A stretch of DNA of 64,000 nucleotides from Proteus sp. FME41 (GTDB lineage Bacteria > Pseudomonadota > Gammaproteobacteria > Enterobacterales > Enterobacteriaceae). Position numbers and translations under genes: made by a program. The stretch lies in the NCBI RefSeq assembly GCF_014897315.1, contig NZ_JABUYL010000001.1, forward strand, positions 124,001-188,000, given 5' to 3'. A model generated the notes under the pieces. The model saw only the letters and a list, made by a program, of their open reading frames with translations, was not told where the DNA came from and searched no databases. This document shows positions 18,790 to 27,474 of this stretch, piece by piece; positions within the stretch are counted from its first letter, which is position 1; each line of letters begins with the position of its first letter.

Positions 18790-19203
18790 ATGGTGGACTC
18801 AGACATTTATGACATTTTAAGAAGTGTTAAAACAATCGCTCTTGTCGGCGCAAGCAATAAAGAAGATCGCCCAAGCTATAAGGTCATGAAATTCCTATTA
18901 GAACAAGGTTATGATGTTATCCCTGTGAATCCAAGCATGTCTGGGCAAACGTTGTTGGGTCAACAATGCTATACCTCATTACAAGATATTCCTGTTGCAA
19001 TCGATATGGTTGATGTTTTTCGCCAGTCTTCTGTTGCATTAGAAATTGCAAAAGAAGCCATTGGAATTAAAGCTAAGGTATTATGGTTACAGATTGGTGT
19101 AATCAATGAGGAAGCTAAAGAATTAGCAGAGAAAGCAGGATTAAGAGTGGTTATGGATCGTTGTCCTAAAAAAGAAATAGAGGCTCATGGTCTTCCTTGG
19201 TAA
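18790..19203 (+). CDS. yccU: YccU-like CoA-binding protein
   Basis: Protein of 137 residues (the same length as E. coli YccU) with a Rossmann-like CoA-binding domain: IALVGASNKEDRPSYKVMKFL (here cited as ALVGASNKEDRPS) near residues 17-29, VIPVNPSMSG and WLQIGVINEEAKELAEKAG. The late motif VMDRCPKKEIEAHG is typical. The domain resembles one half of succinyl-CoA synthetase alpha but lacks the rest; the function is unknown. GGAG is upstream of the ATG. Confidence 0.9.
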   Translation: MVDSDIYDILRSVKTIALVGASNKEDRPSYKVMKFLLEQGYDVIPVNPSMSGQTLLGQQCYTSLQDIPVAIDMVDVFRQSSVALEIAKEAIGIKAKVLWLQIGVINEEAKELAEKAGLRVVMDRCPKKEIEAHGLPW

Positions 19204-19216
19204 TGCACCTAAATAA

Positions 19217-19244
19217 AATCGCCGAAAATAAATTCGGCGATTAT
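19217..19244. terminator. Terminator after yccU
   Basis: Stem AATCGCCGAA / TTCGGCGATT with a six-base loop, followed by TT; 14 bases after the yccU stop. Confidence 0.75.
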
Positions 19245-19283
19245 TGTTTGAGATTCAGATAGCATTCTAGCGAGATTATTAAA

Positions 19284-19604
19284 TTAATTTCTTAATCGTG
19301 GTGCCTGTAATTGACTTCGAATAGATAATGATAATTCATCCAATGAGTCATTATCTAGATGCTCATCTGAAACTTCATAAGTTATCTGCGCTTCAGCAAG
19401 ATAAGAATGAACAGGTTGCCCTTCATCATCTTCCATTACAACATGGTACCAAGGTGCTGCTCGCAAGGTCACATTAGATGCAATATCATCCTCATTAGGT
19501 TGATCAAGGGAATATTCAGCATCCACATCGACAACAACGCCTAAATAGCCGAGTAATTTATGTCTAACTTGCTGTCCTATCCCAAATTTGCTGGTGGTCA
19601 TCAT
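19284..19604 (-). CDS. hspQ: HspQ, heat-shock protein and Lon specificity enhancer
   Basis: Protein of 106 residues (E. coli 105). The family pattern starts [27 protein letters not shown] (cited in part: [16 protein letters not shown]) and continues with [25 protein letters not shown]. HspQ binds hemimethylated oriC DNA in vitro and acts as both substrate and activator of Lon. GGAGG lies upstream of an ATGATG doublet. It runs on the opposite strand to acyP, as in E. coli. Confidence 0.94.
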   Translation of the reverse strand: MMTTSKFGIGQQVRHKLLGYLGVVVDVDAEYSLDQPNEDDIASNVTLRAAPWYHVVMEDDEGQPVHSYLAEAQITYEVSDEHLDNDSLDELSLSIRSQLQAPRLRN

Positions 19605-19801
19605 AGTATCACCTCCAAATAGCCTTGCATATTGGTTATATATATGAGGGCATAAAGTGAAATTTCAAGGATTTAAAAAAAATATAATCCTTTGCTTTCA
19701 TTATGAATAAAGACCCTCACAAAATCAGATTATCTATTGTATAAAGAAAAGACAATAACCTGAACAGAATTTTTATTGTAAAAACACTACCAGGAGATCA
19801 A

Positions 19802-20083
19802 ATGAGAATAGGTCGAGAATATATTATTCAAGGGCGTGTACAAGGTGTTGGTTTTCGTTTTTTTACTTATCAATGGATGAAAAGAAAACCAATAACAGGT
19901 TATGTTTGGAATCGTGATGACGGCAGTGTGGGAGTAAGAGCATTTGCGAAAGAAGATGCATTAAAAGAATTTGAAAGTTGGCTAGAAATGGGGGGGCCCA
20001 GAAGTGCCAAAATTACATTTTGGTCTGCGATAAACTGTGAATATGAACCAATGGCAGATTTTTCAATCCGCCATTATGAGTAA
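19802..20083 (+). CDS. acyP: AcyP, acylphosphatase
   Basis: Protein of 93 residues with the acylphosphatase signature GRVQGVGFRFFTYQWM (catalytic Arg in VGFRFF) and a second signature in VWNRDDGSVGVRAF, where the catalytic Asn is in VWNRDDG. It hydrolyses acyl phosphates. CAGGAG is correctly placed before the ATG. It is convergent with tusE. rlmI, its E. coli neighbour, is not in this interval. Confidence 0.95.
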   Translation: MRIGREYIIQGRVQGVGFRFFTYQWMKRKPITGYVWNRDDGSVGVRAFAKEDALKEFESWLEMGGPRSAKITFWSAINCEYEPMADFSIRHYE

Positions 20084-20131
20084 TATAGTTTTTAATGATT
20101 TTTTAATTAGCTTTTATTAAAAGCTAATTTT

Positions 20132-20467
20132 TTAAATACATTTAACGGGTTTTGGTAAACCAGCCAGTTTTGTAGCCTGCTTCGCAGGGCCTTTAGGAAA
20201 TAGACGATAAAGGTAACGACTATTGCCTTTCTCTTCGCCATATTTTTGTGCAAGGGCTTTTACCAGCATACGAATAGCAGGGGAGGTATTAAATTCTAAA
20301 TAAAATTGGCGAACAAAGCGGATAATTTCCCAGTGTTGCTCCGTCAGTTCAATTTCTTCTATTTCAGCTAATGTAGGAACCATATCTTCGTTCCATTCAT
20401 TGCTATTTTTTAGGTAACCGTGACTATCTGTCTCGATTTCTTTTCCGTTAAATACAAACATGCGCAT
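20132..20467 (-). CDS. tusE: TusE, sulfur-relay protein for tRNA 2-thiouridine
   Basis: DsrC/TusE family protein, 111 residues from the chosen start (E. coli 109). The C-terminus ends GLPKPVKCI, with the penultimate Cys accepting sulfur from TusBCD and passing it to MnmA for s2U34 in tRNA. Core motifs are [19 protein letters not shown] and [14 protein letters not shown]. The start is probably the ATG at 20467 or the ATG six bases later ([11 protein letters not shown] matches the E. coli N-terminus); the in-frame TTG further out is not supported. Confidence 0.94.
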   Translation of the reverse strand: MRMFVFNGKEIETDSHGYLKNSNEWNEDMVPTLAEIEEIELTEQHWEIIRFVRQFYLEFNTSPAIRMLVKALAQKYGEEKGNSRYLYRLFPKGPAKQATKLAGLPKPVKCI

Positions 20468-20643
20468 TATGACCAATCAAAAATAATAGTGCTAATTTAG
20501 CAAAAATAAGGAAGATACCCAAGTAGAACCCATAAATCGTTGATAAATTAAGCCATTGACTTGTAATGCGTTTAATTTTACGGCAAACAGTACAATAAGG
20601 CCTTTACAATATAAGCCTAGGTGTTTATATTGCTCCCCATTGC

Positions 20644-20731
20644 GGAGGGGTGGCCGAGCGGCTGAAGGCAGCGGTCTTGAAAACCGCCGATGGGAAACCA
20701 TCCGAGAGTTCGAATCTCTCCTCCTCCGCCA
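20644..20731 (+). tRNA. serT: tRNA-Ser (anticodon UGA)
   Basis: 88 bases including encoded CCA. The acceptor stem GGAGGGG pairs with CTCCTCC, the discriminator is G, and the T-arm is GAGAG-TTCGAAT-CTCTC. The anticodon stem-loop GCGGTCT-TGA-AAACCGC and a long variable arm are typical of serine tRNAs. Its position after tusE matches E. coli serT. The DNA downstream is not conserved with E. coli, consistent with use of this tRNA as an insertion site. Confidence 0.97.
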
Positions 20732-21062
20732 TCTCATCATCTCCTAGCGTCTCCTGAAGTCTCCCAAATTCCAAGTAAATCAAGCATTCCAACAAAATCA
20801 TTGTCTCCTGATGTCTCTTGAAAGCTCCATTTTTTGGGGTATAAATGGAAGATGTTATATCCCCCTTAATATTTAATCCCCCCAATATAAAACTAATAGT
20901 TAAGAAAATTAATAATAGTCAGTAATAAGAAAAAGGATAATGTAACACAACAATTATCTGGTTGAATTGACGCCAACAAAAAAATACATGAGGCGTTACC
21001 ATAATGATTTGCATATTTGATCGTTCTTTATATGCAACACTGTGGCCAAATTGGTATTAATA
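20732..21062. other. Region downstream of tRNA-Ser with decamer-like repeats
   Basis: No gene. Between 20740 and 20834 the motif TCTCCTGAAG recurs with variations at ten-base spacing (TCTCCTAGCG, TCTCCTGAAG, TCTCCCAAAT, then TCTCCTGATG, TCTCTTGAAA). This may be the scar of an element once integrated at the tRNA. The rest is unremarkable AT-rich sequence. Confidence 0.45.
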
Positions 21063-21506
21063 TTATTTTTCATTCTTTTTAACTTGAAGGTAATCCGTGA
21101 GAAATGCTTGTGCATTTCCTTCATGGGATATTCCTTCAGAGTAATTTACTGATATAGGTTGAGATTCTTCAGGTATGTACAGATTACCACAGCATTTATT
21201 CTCAATAATTAGAGCAACAAATTTATTGCCATTGATATTTATTGAGTATCGGGTATCTTTACTTGTTTTTTCGACCTGCATCTTCTGAATTTTTAAATTC
21301 CAGTCATGGTCAATACTTTCGATCTGCACTAATGCTTCATTCGCATTACGATCACCAATACGCAGAGTCCAAACAATCACCCCTTGTTGGCCTTTATAGG
21401 CAATAACATTATCTGCCACATCAGGGCGTTGTTCTGCATATGCGCTCCCGATTATGAAGGTAAATAATATAACGATTAAAGCCATTAATTTTTTATAACT
21501 AGTCAT
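21063..21506 (-). CDS. Secreted protein of unknown function
   Basis: Protein of 147 residues with an apparent signal peptide (basic MTSYKK, hydrophobic core, cleavage near GSAYA-EQ at about residue 24). The mature part looks like a beta-rich domain with a Cys-Cys pair (ENKCCGNLYIPEE) that could form a disulfide or bind metal. No family recognised. It is a single gene with GGAAC before the ATG and lies in the variable DNA downstream of tRNA-Ser, so it is likely part of an islet with the nucleoside operon that follows. Confidence 0.6.
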   Translation of the reverse strand: MTSYKKLMALIVILFTFIIGSAYAEQRPDVADNVIAYKGQQGVIVWTLRIGDRNANEALVQIESIDHDWNLKIQKMQVEKTSKDTRYSININGNKFVALIIENKCCGNLYIPEESQPISVNYSEGISHEGNAQAFLTDYLQVKKNEK

Positions 21507-21735
21507 GTTCCTTTATCCTAATTTATTGTTATATATGTTTGTTATATAAATACCAACATCCTCTTGCTACGATGTTGATCATCATAATAGACTTATTTAT
21601 TTTTAAATAGAGTACATGATTATTATTAGGATATTTCTTGTTTTGTTCTTGGCAAGATATTAATCAATTATTGTTAGGAAGAATAATATTAATTTTCAAA
21701 TAAAAAAGTATAAAAAATAATATCATAAAGTTTGA

Positions 21736-21760
21736 TACAGAGAAGCTACACTTCTCTGTA
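21736..21760. terminator. Hairpin downstream of the nucleoside operon
   Basis: Perfect ten-base stem TACAGAGAAG / CTTCTCTGTA with loop CTACA, 22 bases beyond the rihB-like stop. The U-tract on the minus strand is poor, so it may act as an mRNA 3' stabiliser as well as a terminator. Confidence 0.6.
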
Positions 21761-21781
21761 TTTCTTTCTATTTGATTTAGT

Positions 21782-22714
21782 TTACAAAGATAAAATTCGT
21801 TCAGATATCAGTGACATTAATTTCTCCGATTGAACGTCGGTGATTATCATCGTATTCATACGACATTCATTTAAACTACTATTATTTTTAGGTGGTATTG
21901 AATCATCATGGACTGTTGCAAAACTTAAACCAAAGAGTTTGCGTGATTCGTACTCAATATCAATATGGCCATTTATACCGGTGAAAATATCTGGGCGGAT
22001 TAAATAACCTATTACACAAGGATCATGTAAAAAAGGATCAAATGCGGCATATCCACGAGACATTTTTGCTGCTGTTCTAGCAATGATGTTACCTTGGTCT
22101 AACGATTGACATAACCCTGCTCGAATATCAGCCTTATGGGTGACATCTAGTCCCAGCATAGTAATGTGTTCCGCAGTGTCGAAGACGATATGTGCCGCGT
22201 GTGGATCGACATAAAAATTAAATTCGGCTGCTGGTGTTATATTCCCATTACGAAATGCAGCTCCTCCCATTAAAACGATATCTTTCACATTATCCTTAAG
22301 CCTGGGTTCTTTTAGCATTGCCATGGCGATATTGGTAAGTGGGGCTGTCGGGCAAAGGGTAATTTCTTTAGGATTAGACATCACAGTATCAATAATGAAA
22401 TCCACAGCATGTATATCAGGATAAGTGTAATTGGATTTCGGTAACGTTACACCCGCAAGGCCGTTATTACCGTGTACTTGTGTTTTATTTCCTCGACGCG
22501 CAATCAAAGGTCGTTCACATCCTCTGGCTAAAGGGATGTCGGGGCGTGACACAAATGAAAGAATGTTGCGGGCATTCTCATGGACTTTATCAAGTTCAAC
22601 ATTTCCTGCGACAGTTGTAATCCCCATAACTTTAATTTCAGGTGATGCCAATGCGAGTAAAATTGCAATAGCATCATCTACGCCCGGATCACAATCTATA
22701 ATAATTTTAGTCAT
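21782..22714 (-). CDS. rihB: Ribonucleoside hydrolase, RihB-like
   Basis: Inosine-uridine nucleoside hydrolase family, 310 residues (E. coli RihB 313). The N-terminal DCDPGVDDAIAILLAL carries the calcium-binding aspartates. Further family motifs are TTVAGNVELDKVHENARNIL, ARGCERPL, VHGNNGLAG, VLMGGAAF and AEFNFYVDPHAA. It cleaves ribonucleosides to ribose and base. It is the last gene of a three-gene set with a nucleoside permease and a PfkB kinase; the same trio occurs as yeiI-nupX-rihB in E. coli, supporting a RihB rather than RihA/RihC assignment. AGAGG precedes the start. Confidence 0.85.
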   Translation of the reverse strand: MTKIIIDCDPGVDDAIAILLALASPEIKVMGITTVAGNVELDKVHENARNILSFVSRPDIPLARGCERPLIARRGNKTQVHGNNGLAGVTLPKSNYTYPDIHAVDFIIDTVMSNPKEITLCPTAPLTNIAMAMLKEPRLKDNVKDIVLMGGAAFRNGNITPAAEFNFYVDPHAAHIVFDTAEHITMLGLDVTHKADIRAGLCQSLDQGNIIARTAAKMSRGYAAFDPFLHDPCVIGYLIRPDIFTGINGHIDIEYESRKLFGLSFATVHDDSIPPKNNSSLNECRMNTMIITDVQSEKLMSLISERILSL

Positions 22715-22794
22715 ATAACCTCTCCGTTAATAATTACCGTAATGCATTGAATAGTAATGGTATGAATAGAAATAGAGTGCTTGAAAAATAAACA

Positions 22795-23982
22795 TTAACT
22801 AACAAAAACACCGACCATAGTTGCAGATAAACAACTGACTAACGTTGAACCAACGATCAATCGAAAGCTATTTGCTGCTATCATTTTTCCATGCTCTTTA
22901 CTGATACTGGCGACGCAGGCGATAATCATTCCTACAGAACCAAAATTTGCGAATGAGATAAGAAAGACTGACATAATGGCCTCAGTTCTTGGGCTCAGAT
23001 CCTCTAATTTGATATAATCAATCATGGCAACAAATTCATTAGTTAAAATCTTTGTAGCAATAATTTGTCCAAATTGAATGCTGTCTTGCCAAGGAACACC
23101 AAGTACAAAAGCGAGAGGAGAAAAAAGATATCCAAGAAGCCCTTGGAAACTTATACCTATGATGTGTAAGAAAATATCATTCAACATACTAATTAAAGCG
23201 ATAAAGCCGAGCAGCATAGGAACTATAGCTAGAATTAACTTAAAGCCATCTAACATATGTTCTGTTAATACTTCAAAAAAGCTGTGGTGTTCATTTTTCG
23301 GACCAGAGAAATTACTTGATATCTCAATGGGATCATTAGGATTAATAATAGAAACAATAACGAAAGTACTGAAAAAGTTTAGGCACACACCGATAAAGAC
23401 AAACTGAGGAGATAACATTTGAGTGTATGCGCCAAGTATTGCAATATCGACAGTAGACAATGAGCACGCAGCTATTGTATACATTTGTGGTTTTGTTAAA
23501 TTTGGAATGTACTCTTTAATTGATACATATACCGCCATCATGCCAACGACGACAGCACTAACTGCAGAGAAAGATTCAAGTTTACCTACTTTGGCAATTT
23601 TATTAATAAGGTATCCGATGGTCAGAATAATCAATCGAAGAATACCAAAATATTTTAATATTCCAATAATTGAACAAATAAATACCAATGGCATTAGAGC
23701 AACAACAACAAACACAATAGGTGTTTTAGTGCTGATATCCCCAAATACAAAATCAATACCTTTATTTGCATGATGCACTAAATATTCTATGCCAATAGTC
23801 GTTGTATTAAGAATTGTTGTTCCGACAGATGTATGCAAAAGTATAAAAGCAACAATAGCCTCTATTAATAAAAGAACTACAATTGGAATAAATTTTTTTC
23901 TTATTTCACGAGCTTTAAAACTGATAGAAGATGCCACTGTAAATATTAAGAGAAGGCTAATGACAAAAATTAAATACTTCAT
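22795..23982 (-). CDS. nupX: Concentrative nucleoside transporter, NupX-like
   Basis: CNT-family permease of 395 residues with about ten hydrophobic segments. Family-like motifs include the gate domain near FSAVSAVVVGMMAVYVSIK and the substrate-site region TKILTNEFVAMIDYIK, followed by a conserved FANFGSVGMII. It would import nucleosides with protons or sodium for the adjacent hydrolase. GAGG precedes the ATG. It lies 53 bases after the kinase gene and 80 bases before the hydrolase gene, consistent with one operon. Confidence 0.85.
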   Translation of the reverse strand: MKYLIFVISLLLIFTVASSISFKAREIRKKFIPIVVLLLIEAIVAFILLHTSVGTTILNTTTIGIEYLVHHANKGIDFVFGDISTKTPIVFVVVALMPLVFICSIIGILKYFGILRLIILTIGYLINKIAKVGKLESFSAVSAVVVGMMAVYVSIKEYIPNLTKPQMYTIAACSLSTVDIAILGAYTQMLSPQFVFIGVCLNFFSTFVIVSIINPNDPIEISSNFSGPKNEHHSFFEVLTEHMLDGFKLILAIVPMLLGFIALISMLNDIFLHIIGISFQGLLGYLFSPLAFVLGVPWQDSIQFGQIIATKILTNEFVAMIDYIKLEDLSPRTEAIMSVFLISFANFGSVGMIIACVASISKEHGKMIAANSFRLIVGSTLVSCLSATMVGVFVS

Positions 23983-24035
23983 AACAACCTCGATTATATA
24001 ACTTATGAACGGGGTGGGTTATTTATACACTTCCC

Positions 24036-25235
24036 TTACATACACTCTTTTTTGAGTCTGGCAGCAACACTTGTACGAGATGGCATTGATGATGCACCTT
24101 TCTTCTCAACCGCTAATGATGCATAAGCGATAGAAAATTTGATGGCTTCATCTATATTCTTGCCTTCAATCAAATTTGCAGCCAAGGAGCCTGTGAAGGC
24201 ATCACCAGCGCCACTTGTATCAACAACAGAAGCACTCATTGCTTTATAATATTTCATTGTGGTGCCATTGAAATAAAGTGCACCACTGTCACCAAGCGTC
24301 ATTACTATTTCTTTAACCCCTAAGTTGTATATTGCTTTTATGGCTTCTTGTGCCGAAATAACGCTATCGATTTTAATATTTGATATCAATTCTGCTTCTG
24401 TTCCATTGGGAACTAATAAATCAACAGAGGGTAAATGTGAAATAATTTGATCAGAGTAGGGGGCTGGATTCAGAATGATGTAACACCCCGACTTTTTTGC
24501 TATTTCAATGGCAAATTTTGTCGCTTCTATATTATTTTCTAATTGGGTAAGAAAAATTTTTGCCGATTGCAGGTGATTAATATCGGAAAGAATTTCTGCT
24601 TTAGTAATCGTTGCATTAGCACCTAGATCAATAACAATGCTATTGTTTCCAGAGGAATTCTCAACCATAACAAGGGCATTTCCCGTTTTTGCATTGGGAT
24701 CTTTAATTAATGTGTATGAGCCTATTTTTGTCGTACTAAAATATTTCTCTGCAGTTGCACCAAATGAATCATCGCCTACTTTAACGAAAAAATGCACATT
24801 ATCATTTAGCTCTGATGCCGCTGCAGCTTGGTTTGCTCCTTTACCGCCGGGGAAAAAATTTGTGGATATTGCTTTGATTGTCTCCCCTACAAAGGGAAAT
24901 CGTTCCACTTCCGTGACAACATCTAAATTAAATGATCCCAAGATATATAATGCACATTTATCGACATCCTTTCTGTCCCTTTTTTGTTTTTGACTATTAA
25001 TATGAATAACTTTAGTTTCATCAATAGTTTGGGTTATGATGGGTTCAAGCTCAATTTTTTGTAATTTTACGCCACCATGAAATTTAGTGGCTATCCCTAA
25101 AAGCTGTAATTCATCTATATATCTCCTCACCGTTCTTTCTGATACATGAAGCAGAACACTGAGTTCTTTTACATAGATGGAATTATCTTTAATTAATTTT
25201 TTTCTAATAAATGCAATGCTACTCTTTTTTTTCAT
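24036..25235 (-). CDS. yeiI: PfkB sugar kinase with N-terminal DeoR-type HTH (YeiI-like)
   Basis: Protein of 399 residues fusing a DNA-binding domain to a ribokinase. Residues about 1-60 form a DeoR-type helix-turn-helix (LIKDNSIYVKELSVLLHVSE then RTVRRYIDELQLLG). From about residue 90 the PfkB fold follows, with FFPGGKGANQAAAASEL (signature 1) and DTSGAGDAFTGSLAANL (signature 2, catalytic Asp). It would phosphorylate ribose or a nucleoside, and the HTH suggests it also regulates its own operon in response to substrate. It is the first gene of the operon, with GAGG before the ATG; twelve heptamer repeats lie 142 bases upstream. Confidence 0.85.
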   Translation of the reverse strand: MKKKSSIAFIRKKLIKDNSIYVKELSVLLHVSERTVRRYIDELQLLGIATKFHGGVKLQKIELEPIITQTIDETKVIHINSQKQKRDRKDVDKCALYILGSFNLDVVTEVERFPFVGETIKAISTNFFPGGKGANQAAAASELNDNVHFFVKVGDDSFGATAEKYFSTTKIGSYTLIKDPNAKTGNALVMVENSSGNNSIVIDLGANATITKAEILSDINHLQSAKIFLTQLENNIEATKFAIEIAKKSGCYIILNPAPYSDQIISHLPSVDLLVPNGTEAELISNIKIDSVISAQEAIKAIYNLGVKEIVMTLGDSGALYFNGTTMKYYKAMSASVVDTSGAGDAFTGSLAANLIEGKNIDEAIKFSIAYASLAVEKKGASSMPSRTSVAARLKKECM

Positions 25236-25376
25236 ATCATCCTCACTTGTTAAAAATTTATTACATTTGTTAAGATGATAGTGTTTAATTAAGTTTATTC
25301 TGCTTATATAATCACGTTTTTTGCTCGTAATTGGACAATAATCTGTCCGTTTATATAAATTTTAAGAAAAATATGT

Positions 25377-25460
25377 GGTGATAGGTGATAGGTGATAGGT
25401 GATAGGTGATAGGTGATAGGTGATAGGTGATAGGTGATAGGTGATAGGTGATAGGTGATA
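25377..25460. repeat. Twelve perfect tandem copies of a GGTGATA heptamer
   Basis: Positions 25377-25460 are exactly 12 x GGTGATA with no mismatches, then a partial GGT. The array is intergenic, 142 bases upstream of the yeiI-like start and inside its likely promoter region. The length is not a multiple of a helical turn, so copy changes would shift spacing and phase. Perfect identity argues for recent slippage. It is not a CRISPR: no spacers. Confidence 0.98.
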
Positions 25461-25600
25461 GGTAGTTTAGGATAGAAATAAAATCATTGATGGTTATCTG
25501 TCTATTTTTTATTTCAAATAATGGGATATTTAAGAGAAAAAGGAATATTTATAATTTATTATTCTTAAAATATCCCTCCATATGTTAAACATAATTTAAA

Positions 25601-25795
25601 TCACAGTACTTGGCTTAAAAAAACCAAAATAAGACTAATATCCACGATAATGAGTAATACACCAATAAGTACTCTTATCAAAAGGCATGACAGCGTGGTT
25701 GGTGGAGCTTTAGGAAATAATGCAGAAAAACTCCAATATGCTAATGTTGCAATTAGAAATATAGCAAAAAGCATATAGCTAATAAAAAATATCAT
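25601..25795 (-). CDS. Small membrane protein (64 aa)
   Basis: Product of 64 residues with two hydrophobic helices (about residues 2-24 and 41-62) around a short PKAPPTTL loop. AAGGAA stands nine bases before the ATG, a good ribosome-binding site. No family recognised. It lies alone between the heptamer array and a divergently oriented DKNYY-type gene. Confidence 0.55.
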   Translation of the reverse strand: MIFFISYMLFAIFLIATLAYWSFSALFPKAPPTTLSCLLIRVLIGVLLIIVDISLILVFLSQVL

Positions 25796-25974
25796 ACTTA
25801 AATTCCTTTTTTGTTAAACGTTATGTTTTTAATCTAAAAATGATTATTTATCAGAATATTATCATAGTGTTATAAATTTAATTTTCTGTTGAGGCTTATT
25901 AAGTCATGTTAGCATAAATACAATATTAAAATTTATCGTTATTATCTGAATCTTAAGAGATTTTATATCATTTT

Positions 25975-27384
25975 ATGAAGATATCTAAATTTATTGTCAT
26001 GATTAGTATTGGTATTATTCTAATATCGATTGTATTTTTGTCAGGCTTAATACTCTCTTTCTATAAAGTATCAGGAAGTGATATTGATAATGGTAAAAAA
26101 ATTGGAAACAGTATTTTTACGCTCTATAACGACAAAATTTATGCAACTGTGCCTAGCAATGGAGAGTATGTCATTGCATTTGCTGATCCTAGTAGCTTCA
26201 GAATGTTATCAAAAAAGTTTAATTACCGAGAACGTCAATTTGCGATAGATAAGAATAATGGTTATTGCGGTAACCGTATTATTCCTGATCTTGATCCTAA
26301 TAAAGTAAAAGCATTAGGACATAGCTATTTTTCAGACGGTAAAAACACCCTTTATTGTGCGCCTTTTACGTTACAAAATATCGAATTATCTAGCCTTAAA
26401 GAATTATATCAAACATGGTTATACGGTTGGTCATTTGGCGAAAAACCTCAGACGTTTTACTATCCAATGAGAACGCTTCCTTTATCAAAAACACCTTATC
26501 AACCTATACTTGAGGCTGATTTAATTAGTAATGGAGAGCAAGTGTTTTATGAAGGAAATTTGATGCCTAATGCATCCGTTGAACAGTTAAAATCAATTAA
26601 TATATTGTATAACGATGGATCTTTAAGAAAAAGTCATCTTTATCATCATGATAAAATTAATGTTTATTATAAGCAGCACAAGTTAGGTATAAAGAATAGC
26701 CCAGATTTATATAGTTTCTATATTGGTAATTTATATCAAAATGCTTATTTATTTGAGCCTAACACAGGGCAAATATCGATGAATAATATCGATTTTCCCT
26801 TAGACAATGCACCTTATAAAGTAATAAGTCATTATGGTGGGCATGTTTATCATGGCTTATTTTTATCTAATCAAGGTGTTTATTTTTATGACACACAACA
26901 AAAGAAAATCCGTAGAGCTGGGGATAATCCGTTCTTAAAAGGCTATTGGAAAGAGATAGCACCACTAGTTTTTTCTTATAATAGTAAAATCTATTTTTTA
27001 CAAACATCAGAAAGTTGGGGAGGAAATAAATCACCAGGATTAATTTCTCGTAGTACGCACCTTTATCTCCTAGACGAAAATACAGTAGGTGAGTGGAAAA
27101 AGCTGGGAGATGTGACTTATCATCGTTATGGTGAAGTGTGGAAAAAAGAAAATAGCTACTATTATTTTGATAAATTAGGAACAACCCAAGGAGTTTATCA
27201 AACAATATACAGAATTGTCAGTATGAGCACCTTAGAACATCTCCTTAATGATGAATTACGCGTTGATGAAATGAGAAAAATAACACGAGATAAAGAACAA
27301 CTACAGCCTGCTGGTGGTATTAAAATATTAACGGCAAAAACACAGTATAGAAAAACACTGACTCATTTATTTGATGATGAGTAG
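25975..27384 (+). CDS. DKNYY-domain protein with N-terminal membrane anchor
   Basis: Protein of 469 residues with one membrane segment (about residues 8-30) and a large outside domain. Repeats of the DKNYY type are visible (AIDKNNGYCGNRIIPDLDP, then KALGHSYFSDGKNTLYC near residues 100-117, and later KVISHYGGHVYHGLF), suggesting a beta-propeller-like series. Function is unknown; such proteins are often encoded in variable regions and look like surface or immunity-type proteins. No strong ribosome-binding site is seen, so a downstream ATG (25999) is possible. It ends at a two-way terminator. Confidence 0.65.
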   Translation: MKISKFIVMISIGIILISIVFLSGLILSFYKVSGSDIDNGKKIGNSIFTLYNDKIYATVPSNGEYVIAFADPSSFRMLSKKFNYRERQFAIDKNNGYCGNRIIPDLDPNKVKALGHSYFSDGKNTLYCAPFTLQNIELSSLKELYQTWLYGWSFGEKPQTFYYPMRTLPLSKTPYQPILEADLISNGEQVFYEGNLMPNASVEQLKSINILYNDGSLRKSHLYHHDKINVYYKQHKLGIKNSPDLYSFYIGNLYQNAYLFEPNTGQISMNNIDFPLDNAPYKVISHYGGHVYHGLFLSNQGVYFYDTQQKKIRRAGDNPFLKGYWKEIAPLVFSYNSKIYFLQTSESWGGNKSPGLISRSTHLYLLDENTVGEWKKLGDVTYHRYGEVWKKENSYYYFDKLGTTQGVYQTIYRIVSMSTLEHLLNDELRVDEMRKITRDKEQLQPAGGIKILTAKTQYRKTLTHLFDDE

Positions 27385-27431
27385 AAAAGTTTAGTGAGAT
27401 TAATTTATTTTTATTAATAGTGATAATAAAA

Positions 27432-27461
27432 AAGCACTTAATAATAGCTTATTAAGTGCTT
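27432..27461. terminator. Bidirectional terminator
   Basis: Perfect 13-base stem AAGCACTTAATAA / TTATTAAGTGCTT with loop TAGC and A/T flanks, between two converging genes. Confidence 0.85.
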
Positions 27462-27474
27462 AAGTACATCGTTA

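Noticed and set aside
20492-20885. Open frames across tRNA-Ser
   Set aside because: They translate the tRNA gene and its flanks; no gene is expected there.
22431-24001. Several plus-strand open frames opposite the nucleoside operon
   Set aside because: Antisense shadows of rihB-, nupX-like genes; no ribosome-binding sites and no protein-like pattern.
25377-25460. Tandem heptamers as a CRISPR array
   Set aside because: Repeats are contiguous 7-base units with no spacers, and no cas genes are present.
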